A stretch of 42,022 nt of DNA from Mesostigma viride (lineage: Eukaryota; Streptophyta; Mesostigmatophyceae; Mesostigmatales; Mesostigmataceae), in NCBI GenBank assembly GCA_009746045.1, contig RPFO01000380.1, positions 1,680,583-1,722,604 on the forward strand. The letters run 5' to 3'. Positions 18,649 to 29,595 of this stretch are shown here, piece after piece (the first letter of the stretch is position 1; every line of letters begins with the position of its first letter). The notes beneath the pieces are model-generated. The model ran no database searches, was not told the DNA's origin, and saw only the letters and a program-made list of their open reading frames with translations. The translations under genes and the position numbers were made by a program.

Positions 18649-21600
18649 CTATGGCAATGTGGTGACCCTCACGGCCCGGTCTGCCGAACCCGTCAAACAC
18701 ACCGGCTTGGTCGGGTGCCAGTGCACGGACGTGACGCCCTGGTTATGCCCTTGCACCTCGTGCACTGGGTATACGGGGGCCGCCAGTGCCCCACTCTCAT
18801 CCAGCGCCGCCAAAGAGAATGCACTGTTTTGCAACGAGAACAACGGGGCCGCACCACTGATAGACGTCACAAGCAGCCGCTTGCCGGTGGCATCCAGCGC
18901 CATCTCATGCGGCCGACCACGCATCACATGCTCCATGCCCGTACCCCGGCAACTGCTGTCGCCGCTACTTGCATCCACCACATCGCCCGCCGCACCCCCT
19001 GCATCGGCGCAGCAATAGGCGGTCGCATCGAGCATTCTCAGTGCCTGTCGCTGGCCGTGCAGGCTCCACTCCACCACGTACCCGTCGGCTGCCAGGCTGA
19101 ACACGCTGTTCTGGTCGGGCGCGTACTGCACCGCCCACGCGCCCATGCAGCGCCAGGGGGCCGGGCGGCGGGCGCTGCCCTCCCCCGCGGCCAGAGACCC
19201 TGGCGGCGCATGCGCGGCGGGCCAGCCCATGATGGCCGTGCCAGAATTAAGGTCGAAGAGGCGCAGCATGCCGTCGGACGCGGCGGTCGCCAGAATCTTC
19301 CCGTTGTGGTTGAAGCTCAACGAGTTCACGACGGCGACATCGTGGGTGAGCAGGGAGGCTCCCGCCGACGGGGAGGAGGAGAGCAACGCGCGGTGGTGGT
19401 GGCGCGACCCACCGTCCAACGATAGCTGTTGCACCACCTGCCCTTGCTTCAGGTCCCACACATGTAACGCACCCACCGCATCCGTACCAGCTGGCACGAA
19501 TACGGGTCCCGTGCCCCGCCGGTGGGCAGCCGCCGCGTCCACCATCCCATGCGCACCTGGCCGTTTTTCATCCCCCCCCTGGGCGCCCGATGCACCCACA
19601 CTGCTGGCATGGGCGTGAGCGTCCTTGGAAGCAGGCGCGCTGGCGGTGGCGGTGACAAAGGTGGCGTCGGCGGGGTTGCTGGCGATTGCAACCACGCGCG
19701 GCAGCTCTGGCTCGCTCATCAGGCTGCACACGACGCGCTTGCTGTCCACATCCCATGCCTTGATCGACCGTTGGGCGGTGCCCAGCAGCAGCAGGCTGGA
19801 CGTCCGCGACCGGTACTCCCACTCGAGCGCCAGGAGCGGTGCACTGCAGTAGATGCTGGCGTTGCGCGATGAGGCGAGGTTGGTGTCGGGGGTCCAGATC
19901 CTGCCACCAGACCAGCGAGAGAGGAGGGGAAGCGCGGGCTGTTTGGTTAGAGCAGTATGCGGGTTGGTAGTTGTAGTAGGGGTTAAAGGCATGCCGGTTG
20001 GTTGTAGGGGCGAAAGGCATGCCGGTTGGTTACTGGGGCGAAATGCGTGCAGGTAAGTTATAGGGGTAAAACACGCGTGGGTTGGCTACAGGGGCAAAAC
20101 AAATGTGGGCAGGCTGTAGGGCCAAGATGTGTGATGTTCGCAGGGCGCAAAGGCATGCGGATGCACCAAGGCAGCATAAAAGCGAGAAAGTCAGCACTGT
20201 CAGCGTGGCTGACAGCGTTGTCATCACAAGCAGCTGCCAAAAGGGGGCACGTTCCCCGTGTCATCCGGCACCGTGAGCCTGCCTCACACCCAACATGCCT
20301 CCCACAACCGCTCTCGCGCAATGGCCACCCAACAACCTCCCCCCCCACCCTACCCACCCATGAACCATCCCCATGCCACCTTCACAGGCAGGCAATGTGC
20401 CAGACACCCTGGCCACCCACCTGACCGTCCCATCTGCGGACCCGCTGGCCACGCCGTTGCCGTCGGGGCAGAAGCGGCAGCGCGTGACAGTATCGGCATG
20501 ACCAAGAAAGGCCTCCTGCGACTTGGGGACAAGGGGAGGGGCGGCCACGCGCGCACGGCCAGGTGGTGGGCCCATCCACCAGGCCGCCTCTTCACCAAGC
20601 TCCGCGCCCATGCTGCCAGGGATGTCCGCTGGGCCCCGCTGCGGTGCTTCCACGTGTCGCCCTCTCGCTAGTCCTTGCACAGCTTCTTCGGCACCACCGG
20701 CCGACCGCGGGGTCACTGACCCCTGCCCCCCCTTTGATTCCACAACTTTTGCTTCCACTTTTTTGGAAGAAGCTTGCTCACGCGTGTGCTGCGGCGGTGG
20801 TTGCAGTGTGGTCTGTTGCGGTGTCATTGGCTGCGATGGCGTGGGCAGGGGTGATGACCCCAACGACTGGTGTGACGATGACAGTCCTAGACCTGTTGTC
20901 GCTGCGCCACAGGGGCGGTCCGCCGTAGACATGGGCGATCGAGCAGGAGGTGGCACGGATACCAGCAACTGCTTCTCGTCTCCACTCCGACGATCACTCG
21001 CCGGCGCTCGAGCAGCCCCACCCCTGTCCCCTTCCCCAGTTGTTGCCGCCGCTACCGGAACACCCTCCACCCCTTGGGAGCCCCCACCAGCTGCCCCCAA
21101 CCCATCGCCGCTAACACCTGCCGCCCGCGCCTCCCTCTCCTGCAGCTGAGCGCGCAGCGCCTGTGCCTCGGCCTGCAGTGCCTCCACCTGCCTCTGCAGC
21201 GACATGCGCGCGTGACGGTCCGTGTCAAAGCGCAGCACGGCCGGGAGCTCCATTCGGGCCAGCGCGGCTGCCAGCAGGTTGCGCAGCGAGGCAGAGAGCG
21301 CGGCAAGCCACTCGCGTGAGAAGTAGGGTCGGAACTGCGGGACGGATGCCGGGTTGCTGCGGTACGGCAGCGCGAACCAGGGCCCCCAGTCCTCCTCGGC
21401 GGGCGCTGCCGCCAAGTTGTCCCCATCGCGCACGAAGAACTCGCGAACAGCATCTGCGCGACCGGCCACGTGCGCACTCACCAGGAAGTGGCGCTTGAGG
21501 CACGTGAGCATCTGTCGGGCCGGCGCGCGCATGTCTGCTGGCACACGCGCCAGCACGAGGCGGTCCACCAGCGACAGCGCGGAGAGGAAGGAGGCAGCAT

Positions 21601-21769
21601 CATGCTGGCGCAGGCCCCCGCCCAACAGCAGCTCCACCATGCGGTCCACGCGCAGGCCATCGGTGGCGTCTGACCGTCGCTCCGACTCGAATGAGGCGAG
21701 CGTGGCGGTGAATCCACGGAACAGGAGGTACTCGGCGAACAGCTGGTCGACAGCTGGCAGCGAGTCCAT
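18649..21769 (-). CDS. WDR91: WDR91-like protein: LisH/CTLH N-terminus, coiled coil, WD40 C-terminus
   Basis: Two exons: 21769-20421 and 19900-18649. Donor GTGGGT and acceptor GGTGGCAG join ...GSADGTV-R-IWTPDT in phase, inside the first WD repeat, giving 866 residues. The N-terminus (VDQLFAEYLLFRGFTATLAS) is a LisH-type helix pair, followed by a CTLH-like helical region to about residue 180 with EEDWGPWFALPY. A coiled coil (LQRQVEALQAEAQALRAQL) lies around 190-215. A long Ser/Pro/Gly-rich linker follows, then WD repeats from about residue 420 (FLGHADTVTRCRFCPDGN, VVNSLSFNHNGKILATAASD, GHNQGVTSVHWHPTKPVC). This order and content match animal WDR91, which acts with WDR81 and Rab7 on early-to-late endosome conversion by restraining class III PI3-kinase. 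The protein is somewhat longer than the ~750-aa animal form because of its linker. Some WD insertions are Ala/Gly-rich. The full 2.6-kb coding sequence has no frameshift. Confidence 0.85.
19962..20132. repeat. 28-bp degenerate minisatellite inside the WDR91-like intron
   Basis: About six copies of a unit like GGTTGGTTACTGGGGCGAAA followed by TGCGTGCA lie within the 520-bp intron (19901-20420). Copies differ at many positions, so the repeat is old. Confidence 0.75.
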
Positions 21770-23372
21770 GGCTCAGTGCTCGGCGGGCAAGAGGGTGGTA
21801 TGTACAGCGTGGATGGCTATTGGGTCAGATGAATCGAGACAGGGTAGGGCCGCGCATGCTGACCCAGTGCGCGGCGCACCGGTCTTGCGTAGTAAGGCCT
21901 TCCTTCTACCCTTCCTCTTCCCACCGGTACCGATGGTGAGTGGTTGTGAATAGCCTCACTTGCAGCTGCCGCACAAGGCCGACCTAGGACACAGCCAGCG
22001 ACCAACACAGACAACGCCGACAAGGTCAAAAGCGAACACGATGAGAGAGGGGCGAATCAGGCACCCTCCAGGGCGGGTAAGTGTAAGGCAGTTACGGATC
22101 GTGCAAAATGAGATCTGTTTCCCCACGCATGCTCCGATGCATGTCAACTGCAAACGTGGAGGTTCCAGACAAATCACAAAAGTGTAAAGTGTACACCCGC
22201 TGGCTGGGAGCATGGGGACCTGGCACTGCCGATGGCAGCAGTGCATCATGCACAACCGTTGCAGATGGCAGCACTGCATAATGAAAAACGTTGCATATAA
22301 CAGCTAGCGCGCAACATCGTGAGCAACGAATGACAACATCAGCAAGACGACGGGGCCAGCAGCAGCTGCTCTCGACTGCCGGTACTTCATGCCATTACCA
22401 CAAAGTAAGGCACATATGGCCCGCCGCCCACAATTGAAACAGTTCTCATATATTTGCCAAATGCTACACACTCTATGGAACATTTGCCTGCCAGGCGGGC
22501 CATCGCAAGTCAGGTATCCAGCCAAGTGATTTAGTCAAGCCGGGTATCGGAATCACGAACACCCTATAGATGACGGGGGCACGCAAAATTGAGTTGGTGC
22601 CAAACGACGCTCGCGTTTACACTTCTAGCTACCAGCTGCCAACGACAACTTTGCTAAAGTAACACGCGCAGCTGGCATTCACACTGCCAAAAAGAGGCCG
22701 CAATTCAACCCACATTGACAGGTGAAACCATACCAATTCAGGGTGCCGCGCCCGCTAGAAGAGACAGCTTGACGATGATTACCCCAGGTAAGGTTTCAAA
22801 AGTACTGAGCTCATGCCAATGCGCCCTCCGCCCTCCACCATGGCTGCCTTCCCCAGGTGTATTAAAGCTCAGTTACCATAAATATTTAGAGCAAAGTTGT
22901 TCGAAGGTCAGGCCACAAAGCTTTCAGCTGCGATTCCGTGCTGTGTATCATGGGAAGTGCTTTGTAAAGTATCCCTATATAATCGTAGCCAAGCGGCAAT
23001 ACGTCTTTCTAAACTGCTCTCCCACCGACACCAGGGAGAACCGATACGAGTGCCTCCGACTTATTCCGGCTAAATGTAACCTTCATTGGCACCGTCCATG
23101 GATATGTGTTACATAACCTCCCCACGGAGGTATGTTCTTAATTAATGGTGCATTAACACCGTGCAACAGAAAAAGCGACTTCTAACGTTTTACCGGTCAA
23201 TGTGAGAAAGGTTTGAGGAATTCTTAATGTCGGTTTTCTATGCTAGAAGTAGCATAACTCACGGGACGCCGTGGCTGCAGGCATCGCCCGGAGGAAATAG
23301 CCATGGCAGACGTCATGTCCAAGCACTGGTCACGTGTGGAATGCGGACTGCGCCATGTCGCTAGGTAATTAA
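21770..23372. other. Intergenic region upstream of the WDR91-like gene
   Basis: No gene is supported. At about 22227-22289 a ~32-bp direct repeat (GGCAGCAGTGCATCATGCACAA / GGCAGCACTGCATAATGAAAAA) stands in what may be promoter-proximal DNA of the minus-strand gene. Open frames up to 133 codons (22715-23116) lack protein-like composition. Confidence 0.4.
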
Positions 23373-25089
23373 CCCTTAAACTGTACTGAGTCCGTTTTCG
23401 TGGCGCCAGTTGAACTCGCGCCACTCTAACGGACTGAGTTTGTGGCAGAACCAGGCGCCGCGCCAATAATAATTTAACGGTCAAACCTGGGGGGATCGAA
23501 AGATCTAGACGCAAGCTACGCCTGGCACTATTCAGACCGTACTTTGGACAATTGGCCAGGGAGATATGCTTGAGCAAAGTTAGGGGGGTACCATGGTCTA
23601 ACGGGACCGACGTGCATGAAAAATATTGACGCGCACGGCTATGGCGGTGCACACAACTGACTGGTACGAGAGAATGGCTTGACATAACGGACTCAAATTT
23701 TGTAGGCATGATTTTTAGGTCATAAAAACGTTATACCCCTAGCCATGGAACGTTTGAAGATGCGTAGATGGGTCTCGGGGTGCTGGTAGGCGCAGCAAAT
23801 CATGTTAGCGGCCAGGCGGTGACAGTGCGAGTGCTGCATGTTGCTAGGCGGAAATTTTCGAGATATTTGCGCATGGATAAACGTTTGACGTTGTTACCAA
23901 CCAGATTTGCTGGAACTGGCAGCCAGGAAAGGCTCGAGGCTACGTCCATGAATCGGGCGTGCTGGCTCCCGCAGGAAAGGTAATCTGCTGTTCCGACCTG
24001 GTACGTTCTAGCCTCCTACCGTGTTCCGTTAACCGTATCTGGTTGTATTATCGTTTATAACTAATATCAGGGTTATAACCGAGGGCTTGTGATCGTCATT
24101 TTGTTGTTTTGCTGCCTGTAAGCATCGGCTTGTCATGGTTGTGGAATACCATCAGGTCAAGCAGATTGTAGACCATGTTTGGTCGCTGTTAGCTGAGGCT
24201 GCAACGGAAATAGCGTGATAACGGTTGGTATTGGTTAGTAGTATGGTAACGTTGATTACCCAATGCTTTTCCTGGCTAAAACAGCCCGAGACAAGTTCTT
24301 TTCTGACCAGTTTCAGGCATGGCTTCTTGTTTTGCTGGCCAACGCCCACCTTCTTATATTGCAGTCCATTGCATGTGACAAACATGGAGATACCCAATAC
24401 CTGTTTGCATGGAAGCATTACCAACTTGTTCCTTTTGTTTTCTTCATTGTTGCAAAGAACGTGGAGGTGTTTTGTCATTCATTTGGTGCGTTAGTGATGT
24501 AGCTCCTTGCCAGCCCTTTGACGCGTGCTTGAGGCCTTGATATGAGCCTTTCACCTATTGTTTAGCATGGTCTTGTGTCTTATATGCTGGGCATGATGTT
24601 TGCATTGCTTTTGTTGCCATCTAGTTGTTGTTTTGTGCCACTTTGGGATAGTAAACCTATGCGGTAGTGCTAGCAACCGTCCCAAAATAACTTGCACCGT
24701 TATAACGGCCTGAGCTATTTTGGGCTGTTTGCTAGCTAGCCTGTGCAGTTCTGTGGCATTTCATGTTTTGAATGCATTGATGGCATGCCTATGATTATGA
24801 TAAACTGCCTTTAAAAGGCCAGGGCCAACTGATTTGTGTAAATGGTCGATAATGCATTATATATGTCTCCAACCCCACGTGCACTGTACCCCCCTGGGGG
24901 GGGCGCTATTTATAGCTCATGTGGGGCATGCATATATGACCAACCACATGTCCCCAGTGTTATTTGATATATAAGCATGCTTCCTTCCAAGGGTGGGCCA
25001 GAAAATATTATTTGGCTAGATACTCTCGTACTTACAAAGATACCCCAACTCAGTCCGTTACGGTGGTTCCAGTTCAGACAGTTGAAGGG
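23373..25089. mobile_element. piggyBac-like non-autonomous element, 1717 bp
   Basis: TTAA (23369-23372) precedes CCCTTAAACTGTACTGAG. At the other end the reverse complement reads TTAA (25090-25093) then CCCTTCAACTGTCTGAAC. Subterminally, AACGGACTGAGTT occurs at both ends (23428-23440, and in inverse orientation near 25045). At the left it also forms a 12-base inverted repeat with ACTGAGTCCGTT at 23385-23396. The TTAA target duplication and CCCTT ends are piggyBac hallmarks. An internal block near 24890-24975 is shared with the 404-bp copy at 4770-5173. Inside, no frame resembles a DDD transposase. The longest protein-like piece, 24263-24502, is not recognised. Confidence 0.75.
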
Positions 25090-25360
25090 TTAACAAGGTA
25101 GGCCCTGAGGCCTGAATCGAGCACATTTGATTATATTGATAGATAGATAGATGATAGATCAATATTCGATAGGCATAATCGAATAAATCAATTACCGCCG
25201 AATAGGCTGCTATTAGGTATACGTACAATGCCTATTGCCTGGGCGCGTGACAAATGCCCGCAGCGACAAACAGAGCTCACGTGAGGTCTTTGGACTACAG
25301 GCTTCATGCCCCAAGACGGTGCCACGTGGCGCAGCACTTCGTTTGGGCTATGACAGGGCT

Positions 25361-28208
25361 ATGAAGGGAATTTGTAGGGAAAACAGCGGACCGAAGTCGA
25401 GAGGAAGTGGCATGCCTACTAGAAAGGCGCGTGAGTATACCTCAAATTTCCTTCTTATTAGAAGACAATCCATCATTGCATGGCAAAGTCTGCGGGAGCT
25501 GATTGGGCATGGCCCATTTTAAGCCGCGTTGCCTAGGCGAGCGTTCTGCCGAGTCCAATAAGGCACCTGCAAAACGAGGTTCTTTCCTAGAAAGCGGGGA
25601 CAGTAGTCATTTAGGCATCGGTGCCCCGTGGGCAAGCAGTGTCACCCGTAAGACCGGTGGCATAGGAGACCTGGTGAGCGCATGGGCCCCGTCTAGTAAT
25701 GTTGGTCGTCCCGAGGCTGGAGCTAAGCAGGGTCGCGAGTCACCCCCCTCGATCGGGGCGGACGGGCAATCTATTCCTTCCTTGCACACACCTGAACACC
25801 GTCCTTCCGGGAGTCATGGCAGGAATCACATCGACGCCTCTAATAAGGGATACATGGTACGGAGTTCTTGCGCCTCAACTAACCGTCAACAGCTTGAAAT
25901 AGCGTGCGTCCGTCGCCAGGATGTTGCATGTTCTCGATACCTCAGTTCCTGAGGGGTATGTCGAGACTCGAGATCCTTCTGCCAACTGCGTTGTGTGTAA
26001 GTGTCTGACCTGTGTCTACCGTCCTGGATGCGGCGTGGGGATTGTCCTGGTCACATGATGCAGTTGCTGGCTAAGGCCGGGTGGAAGGAAGGCCAAGGGC
26101 TGGGCTCCGAGCAACAGGTGTGGTGGCGGCTGCCTTCTTGATCCTGTGACCGAATCTCGCCAGGTCTACTGCCTCCTGTCACTTGCATGCCTGTGTTTGA
26201 ACGATTTTTGCATGATGACATGGTTTTTTTCTACCGACAGCCAATAGGGCATCAACTAGAGGCATCACAGTACACGCCAACGTCCTTCATCTTCTCGCAT
26301 GCCTCCCATGCCCCACGGGGATGACCTCGCGGCATGGGGTCAACAAGAGCGGAAAGGGGCTGCCTCGTGGAGCCATAGGTCACCCTTTCTTTTCCTAGTC
26401 GGTGCGAAGGTGTCGGGTGGGTAACCCATCAATGCGCGGCCACGTTGGAACCCCCCTGCCAGGGGCGTGTGGCCCCTGTAGAGACAATCCCCACATGGGC
26501 CTGCTGCTGGGGACCACGTGGAGTCGCCGCACCATTTGCTGTCGTCACTATCTCAGTTGGTGTCACACACGTTGGCGTCATGCTGCATGCCTGGGAGGTT
26601 GCTGTACCTAGTTCTAGTGGACATATCCGCCACCCGTGGCCGTGCTCGCATCCCCAACCACAGCTTGTATCGTCATCCGAAGCAGGTTGCCCTTGTTCTG
26701 GCCGCGAATGTCTCAACCCATGCATCATGTCCTATATCCATGTCATGTATGTGCACGTCCTGTATGCGCGTCCTGTATGCATGCCCTATATGTGTGTCCT
26801 ATCTACATCAAATCGCAGGCCAGAAGTATGGAAGAATCCGGACCATGGTAGCTCGAGCCTGCTGTTATCTTATCCGCGTTTGGCGAGTTGTTGAGGATGA
26901 TGGAAATGAATGGAGGTGGCTATGTGGAACCCTGGACATTAAAAATCTATCTATCTGCCTGTCCTTGCCATGTACAGGGCCGCCTGACACCGGTCCCGGT
27001 GGAGGTTAAGATGGACAAGAAGGGGGTGGGCGCGCCGACGCGCAAGCGGCCCCTGGTTGGTGAGGTGGCGGATCCGCAGAAGAAGAAGAAGAACAAGGGT
27101 GGGGCGGCTGCGGGCGATGGCGACGCGGACGGGGTGCGTGCGCGGTTGCGGCGGGCAGAAGCAGCGTGAATGTTAGAAAATACTTTCATATGATTGTTAC
27201 TGTCTGTTTGATTACTGCAACTGTTATGGTTATGGTGGGTGGTAGACGTGTGGCTGCGCCTGCTTTCCTTTGACTGGGTTCACAGCGACCCCGCTTAGTG
27301 GCCTGTCGATCCCGCTGGCTCCTATGTGCATGCCATGCACACGGGCTGCGTGACAAGACAGGGTGGCAAGCGCGTGCGTTCATGTCACACGGCTTGTAGT
27401 ACCCCAAGGCACCCCTGATGGGGTGTCATGGGCACTTTGGCCCAGTACTGTTCATAGGCCGGCTCTTGCACGCATTGCGGTGTTGTCGGCTGATCATCAT
27501 AGAGGCAGCACTCCCAGGTATACTCCCTAAGCTTGCAGGGGCACTCAAACCTGCGTTAGTTGGTTCTCCTACAGTGCAGCCGGCCATCCATGCCGCTGTT
27601 TGGTCTGCCATGCGTGCCAAGGCAGATTCTCGATGTCTGGACACGGCATGGACATCAGTTCCGGCCTGGATTCATTTGCAGATCGCGTTTTCCGCGGACC
27701 GGCACTGAACGCAAATGGTTTTCACCTTTGCGGCGTGCCACATCAGAAAATCCGGCGTGCCACATCAGAAAATCAGTGAGGGGCAGTTGTGTGGCTTCCC
27801 TGGGCAGTGCTGGTTGCAGGGTGGTCTCACAGTACAACGGATACCGGCGGCGCAGATGCCAGCAAACACACTTGTGTGCATGTCAAGCATTATTGGTCCG
27901 TCTTGCGCCGGTCCGTGCCACAAACCACTCGGCAGCATTTGGTCGGTTCCCAGATGAGAGCCATGCGAGGGGCGCACAGTGCTTGGGCTGCCCGGCAATG
28001 TGCCATGCTCCTCAGGTCTAACAGCTTGTTGTGTTATACGATGCATCTGGACCTGTGTGTTGCTGGTGGCATGCGTCTGCAGAGCCGCAAGGGTGTGCTG
28101 GAGGATGTGAACAAGAAAGCCTACCTGGAAAGGCTGGCGAAAGAGCAGGCAAGAGAGGTGGCTATCCGCAAGTACATCTTCGAGGCCTTTCGCCCTGACA
28201 ACGTGTAG
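25361..28208 (+). CDS. G-patch domain protein, five exons, 241 aa
   Basis: Exons 25361-25430, 25537-25856, 26064-26117, 26978-27133 and 28083-28208 all have GT-AG borders and matching phases. The G-patch is assembled across three exons: NKGYM, LLAKAGWKEGQGLGSEQQ, then GRLTPVPVEVKMDKKGVGAP. That contains the family's GW-x-GQGLG core and the downstream K-x-D-x-x-G-x-G (about residues 126-170). The N-terminal 125 residues are Ser/Gly/Arg-rich and disordered. After the domain comes KKKKNKGG, a probable nuclear signal, then a helical tail VNKKAYLERLAKEQAREVAI. G-patch proteins bind RNA or activate DEAH helicases, usually in splicing or ribosome assembly. Which one this is cannot be told. Least certain are the start (first in-frame ATG) and the fourth exon's donor (GTGCGT at 27134). 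Intron 3 carries a dispersed-repeat copy at 26817-26935. Confidence 0.8.
26817..26935 (+). repeat. Dispersed repeat R1, copy in G-patch intron 3
   Basis: Shares GAATCCGGACCATGGTAGCT, CGAGCCTG and the following GATGATGGAAATGAATGG-type words with copies at 29263-29400 (same strand), 39560-39705 (opposite strand) and a short piece at 35986-36027. Confidence 0.8.
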
Positions 28209-28547
28209 ATATTTATAATTTTGTATGTCTTGGGTGGACAATGGGGACATTTCTTGCGTTAGAAACGGTGCATATTGAGAAGCTAAGGTAGTGCTGTTAG
28301 GAACATTTGCTGTTAGGAGCTGCTAGGTAGTGCTGTTAGGAACATTTGTTGGAACTGACTGTGACGGGCTTGCCCCCGGCCGTGAAACATCATTGAATCT
28401 ACCAACCTCCGCCCTACGTAACTGTGTAATGTAGTTGCATGGGCATATTCAATCGTGAGTATAGCTCCGACAGAGGCTCAGTTTTTGAGTTCACGCATAC
28501 ACTTATGCTGTCCAATGGATTTATTTATTCATCCATTCGTTCACGCG

Positions 28548-28560
28548 CCTCCGTTGGGAG
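28548..28560. repeat. CTCCGTTGGGAG motif next to microsatellite, copy 2
   Basis: CCTCCGTTGGGAG follows TTTATTTATTCATCCATTCG. See copies at 10853, 39396 and 40504. Confidence 0.55.
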
Positions 28561-28699
28561 AGTCAGGGGGTACCAACTAACTGAGTAGGTACCAATTTCA
28601 TCCCTGTTTGACGCACGCGCAGCAAGAAGGGCTAATGTCTAAGGTCTAGCGGACATACCCCCAATTTTCTTAGTTGACGCCATGGACATTCATGATCCA

Positions 28700-28721
28700 C
28701 ATATGAAGTGAGACAACTATG
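28700..28721 (+). repeat. MITE end fragment
   Basis: CATATGAAGTGAGACAACTA then TG, followed by CCTGGACGCAT, matches the left end and interior of the MITE at 18434-18578. No opposite end is found nearby. Confidence 0.65.
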
Positions 28722-29235
28722 CCTGGACGCATGGCGATCCAACGCCGTGGAAGGATAGCTAGCGCTAGGGTTGTTGTCTGAGAGGAAAGACGTGAAGGCC
28801 GCGGGAGCCGCGTGGCTATCTCTATAGGAAGACCTGCATGGAGGGAGACAGAGGCCGGGTAACAAGAAAGGTTGATAGGGAAAACACATGCACACACACA
28901 CACACAAACAAACAAACAAACAACAACAAAAACAACAATTAACAACCAAAACTAAGAAGGAAAAGAGACATATGTGCACAGCGCGCACCTTACTAATAAT
29001 CTAGACACTTTCGTGCCCGATGCCCCCCGGCCAACATATGGGGGACCCATGTGCTGGTTGTCTTCTTGATATGGGGGACCCATATGCACAAATATGCACG
29101 GGAGTTATAAGTTCTTCTGTCTTCGGGATGTATATGGCTTCCGCTAGAAGCGCATTACAGTCCATGCACGACAAATGATGCATGCAGCGCATAGGCCTGA
29201 AATTGTTACACCTGACATGCCCTAGCTTGATCCAC

Positions 29236-29257
29236 CATATTAAGTGACACAACTATT
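29236..29257 (+). repeat. Diverged MITE end fragment
   Basis: CATATTAAGTGACACAACTA then TT: one end of the same MITE family with two changes. It lies directly before repeat R1. Confidence 0.55.
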
Positions 29258-29262
29258 CCTGA

Positions 29263-29400
29263 ATATCAAGGAGACAACCAGCGCAGGCCAGAAATCGAGA
29301 GAATCCGGACCATGGTAGCTCGAGCCTGTCGTTATCTTGTCCGCGTGTTCGAGTCGTTCAGGATGATGAAAATGAATGGTGATGGAAATGTGTTCCTGAA
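29263..29400 (+). repeat. Dispersed repeat R1, second copy
   Basis: GGCCAGAAATCGAGAGAATC and the CGGACCATGGTAGCTCGAGC block match 39560-39705 in inverse orientation almost perfectly. An open frame (ERIRTMVARACRYLVRVFES) runs through it and is kept in part at 26830 (RIRTMVARACCYLIRVW), so the repeat may derive from transposon coding sequence. Confidence 0.8.
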
Positions 29401-29595
29401 TATAGTGTTTGTACAACAGCCAGACCTTCATCTAGTGCTTAAGGGTTGGGGAATGATGCAGACGACGTTTGTTTAAACTTTTGTGTAATTATTTTTTCTA
29501 ATGACATTTGCATAATACTCCGTGGCATGCCTTTGCGCATGACACGCAAGTACTTACTTACTTACAGAACTTGATATTCATTCATTTGTATCTCT

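Larger units (their letters stand above)
28209..29595. other. Convergent intergenic region packed with repeat fragments
   Basis: TGTAAT at 28424 is a possible poly(A) signal for the G-patch gene. A 24-base direct repeat (AGGTAGTGCTGTTAGGAACA, continuing TTTG) lies near 28286 and 28324. CCTCCGTTGGGAG at 28548 follows a TTCATTCA run. MITE-end fragments are at 28700-28721 and 29236-29257. A CA/CAAA microsatellite is near 28889-28937. An R1 repeat copy is at 29263-29400. No gene is seen. Confidence 0.6.

Noticed and set aside
18622-21498. Plus-strand open frames over the WDR91-like gene
   Set aside because: They are antisense shadows of a GC-rich coding strand; the minus strand holds the recognisable domains and splice sites.
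22715-23116. 133-codon plus-strand frame upstream of the piggyBac-like element
   Set aside because: Its start is arbitrary, composition is not protein-like, and no motif or splice context supports it.
24263-24502. 79-codon frame in the 1.7-kb piggyBac-like element as a transposase
   Set aside because: It is hydrophobic and short and shows no DDD residues or zinc-binding tail, so no transposase call is justified.
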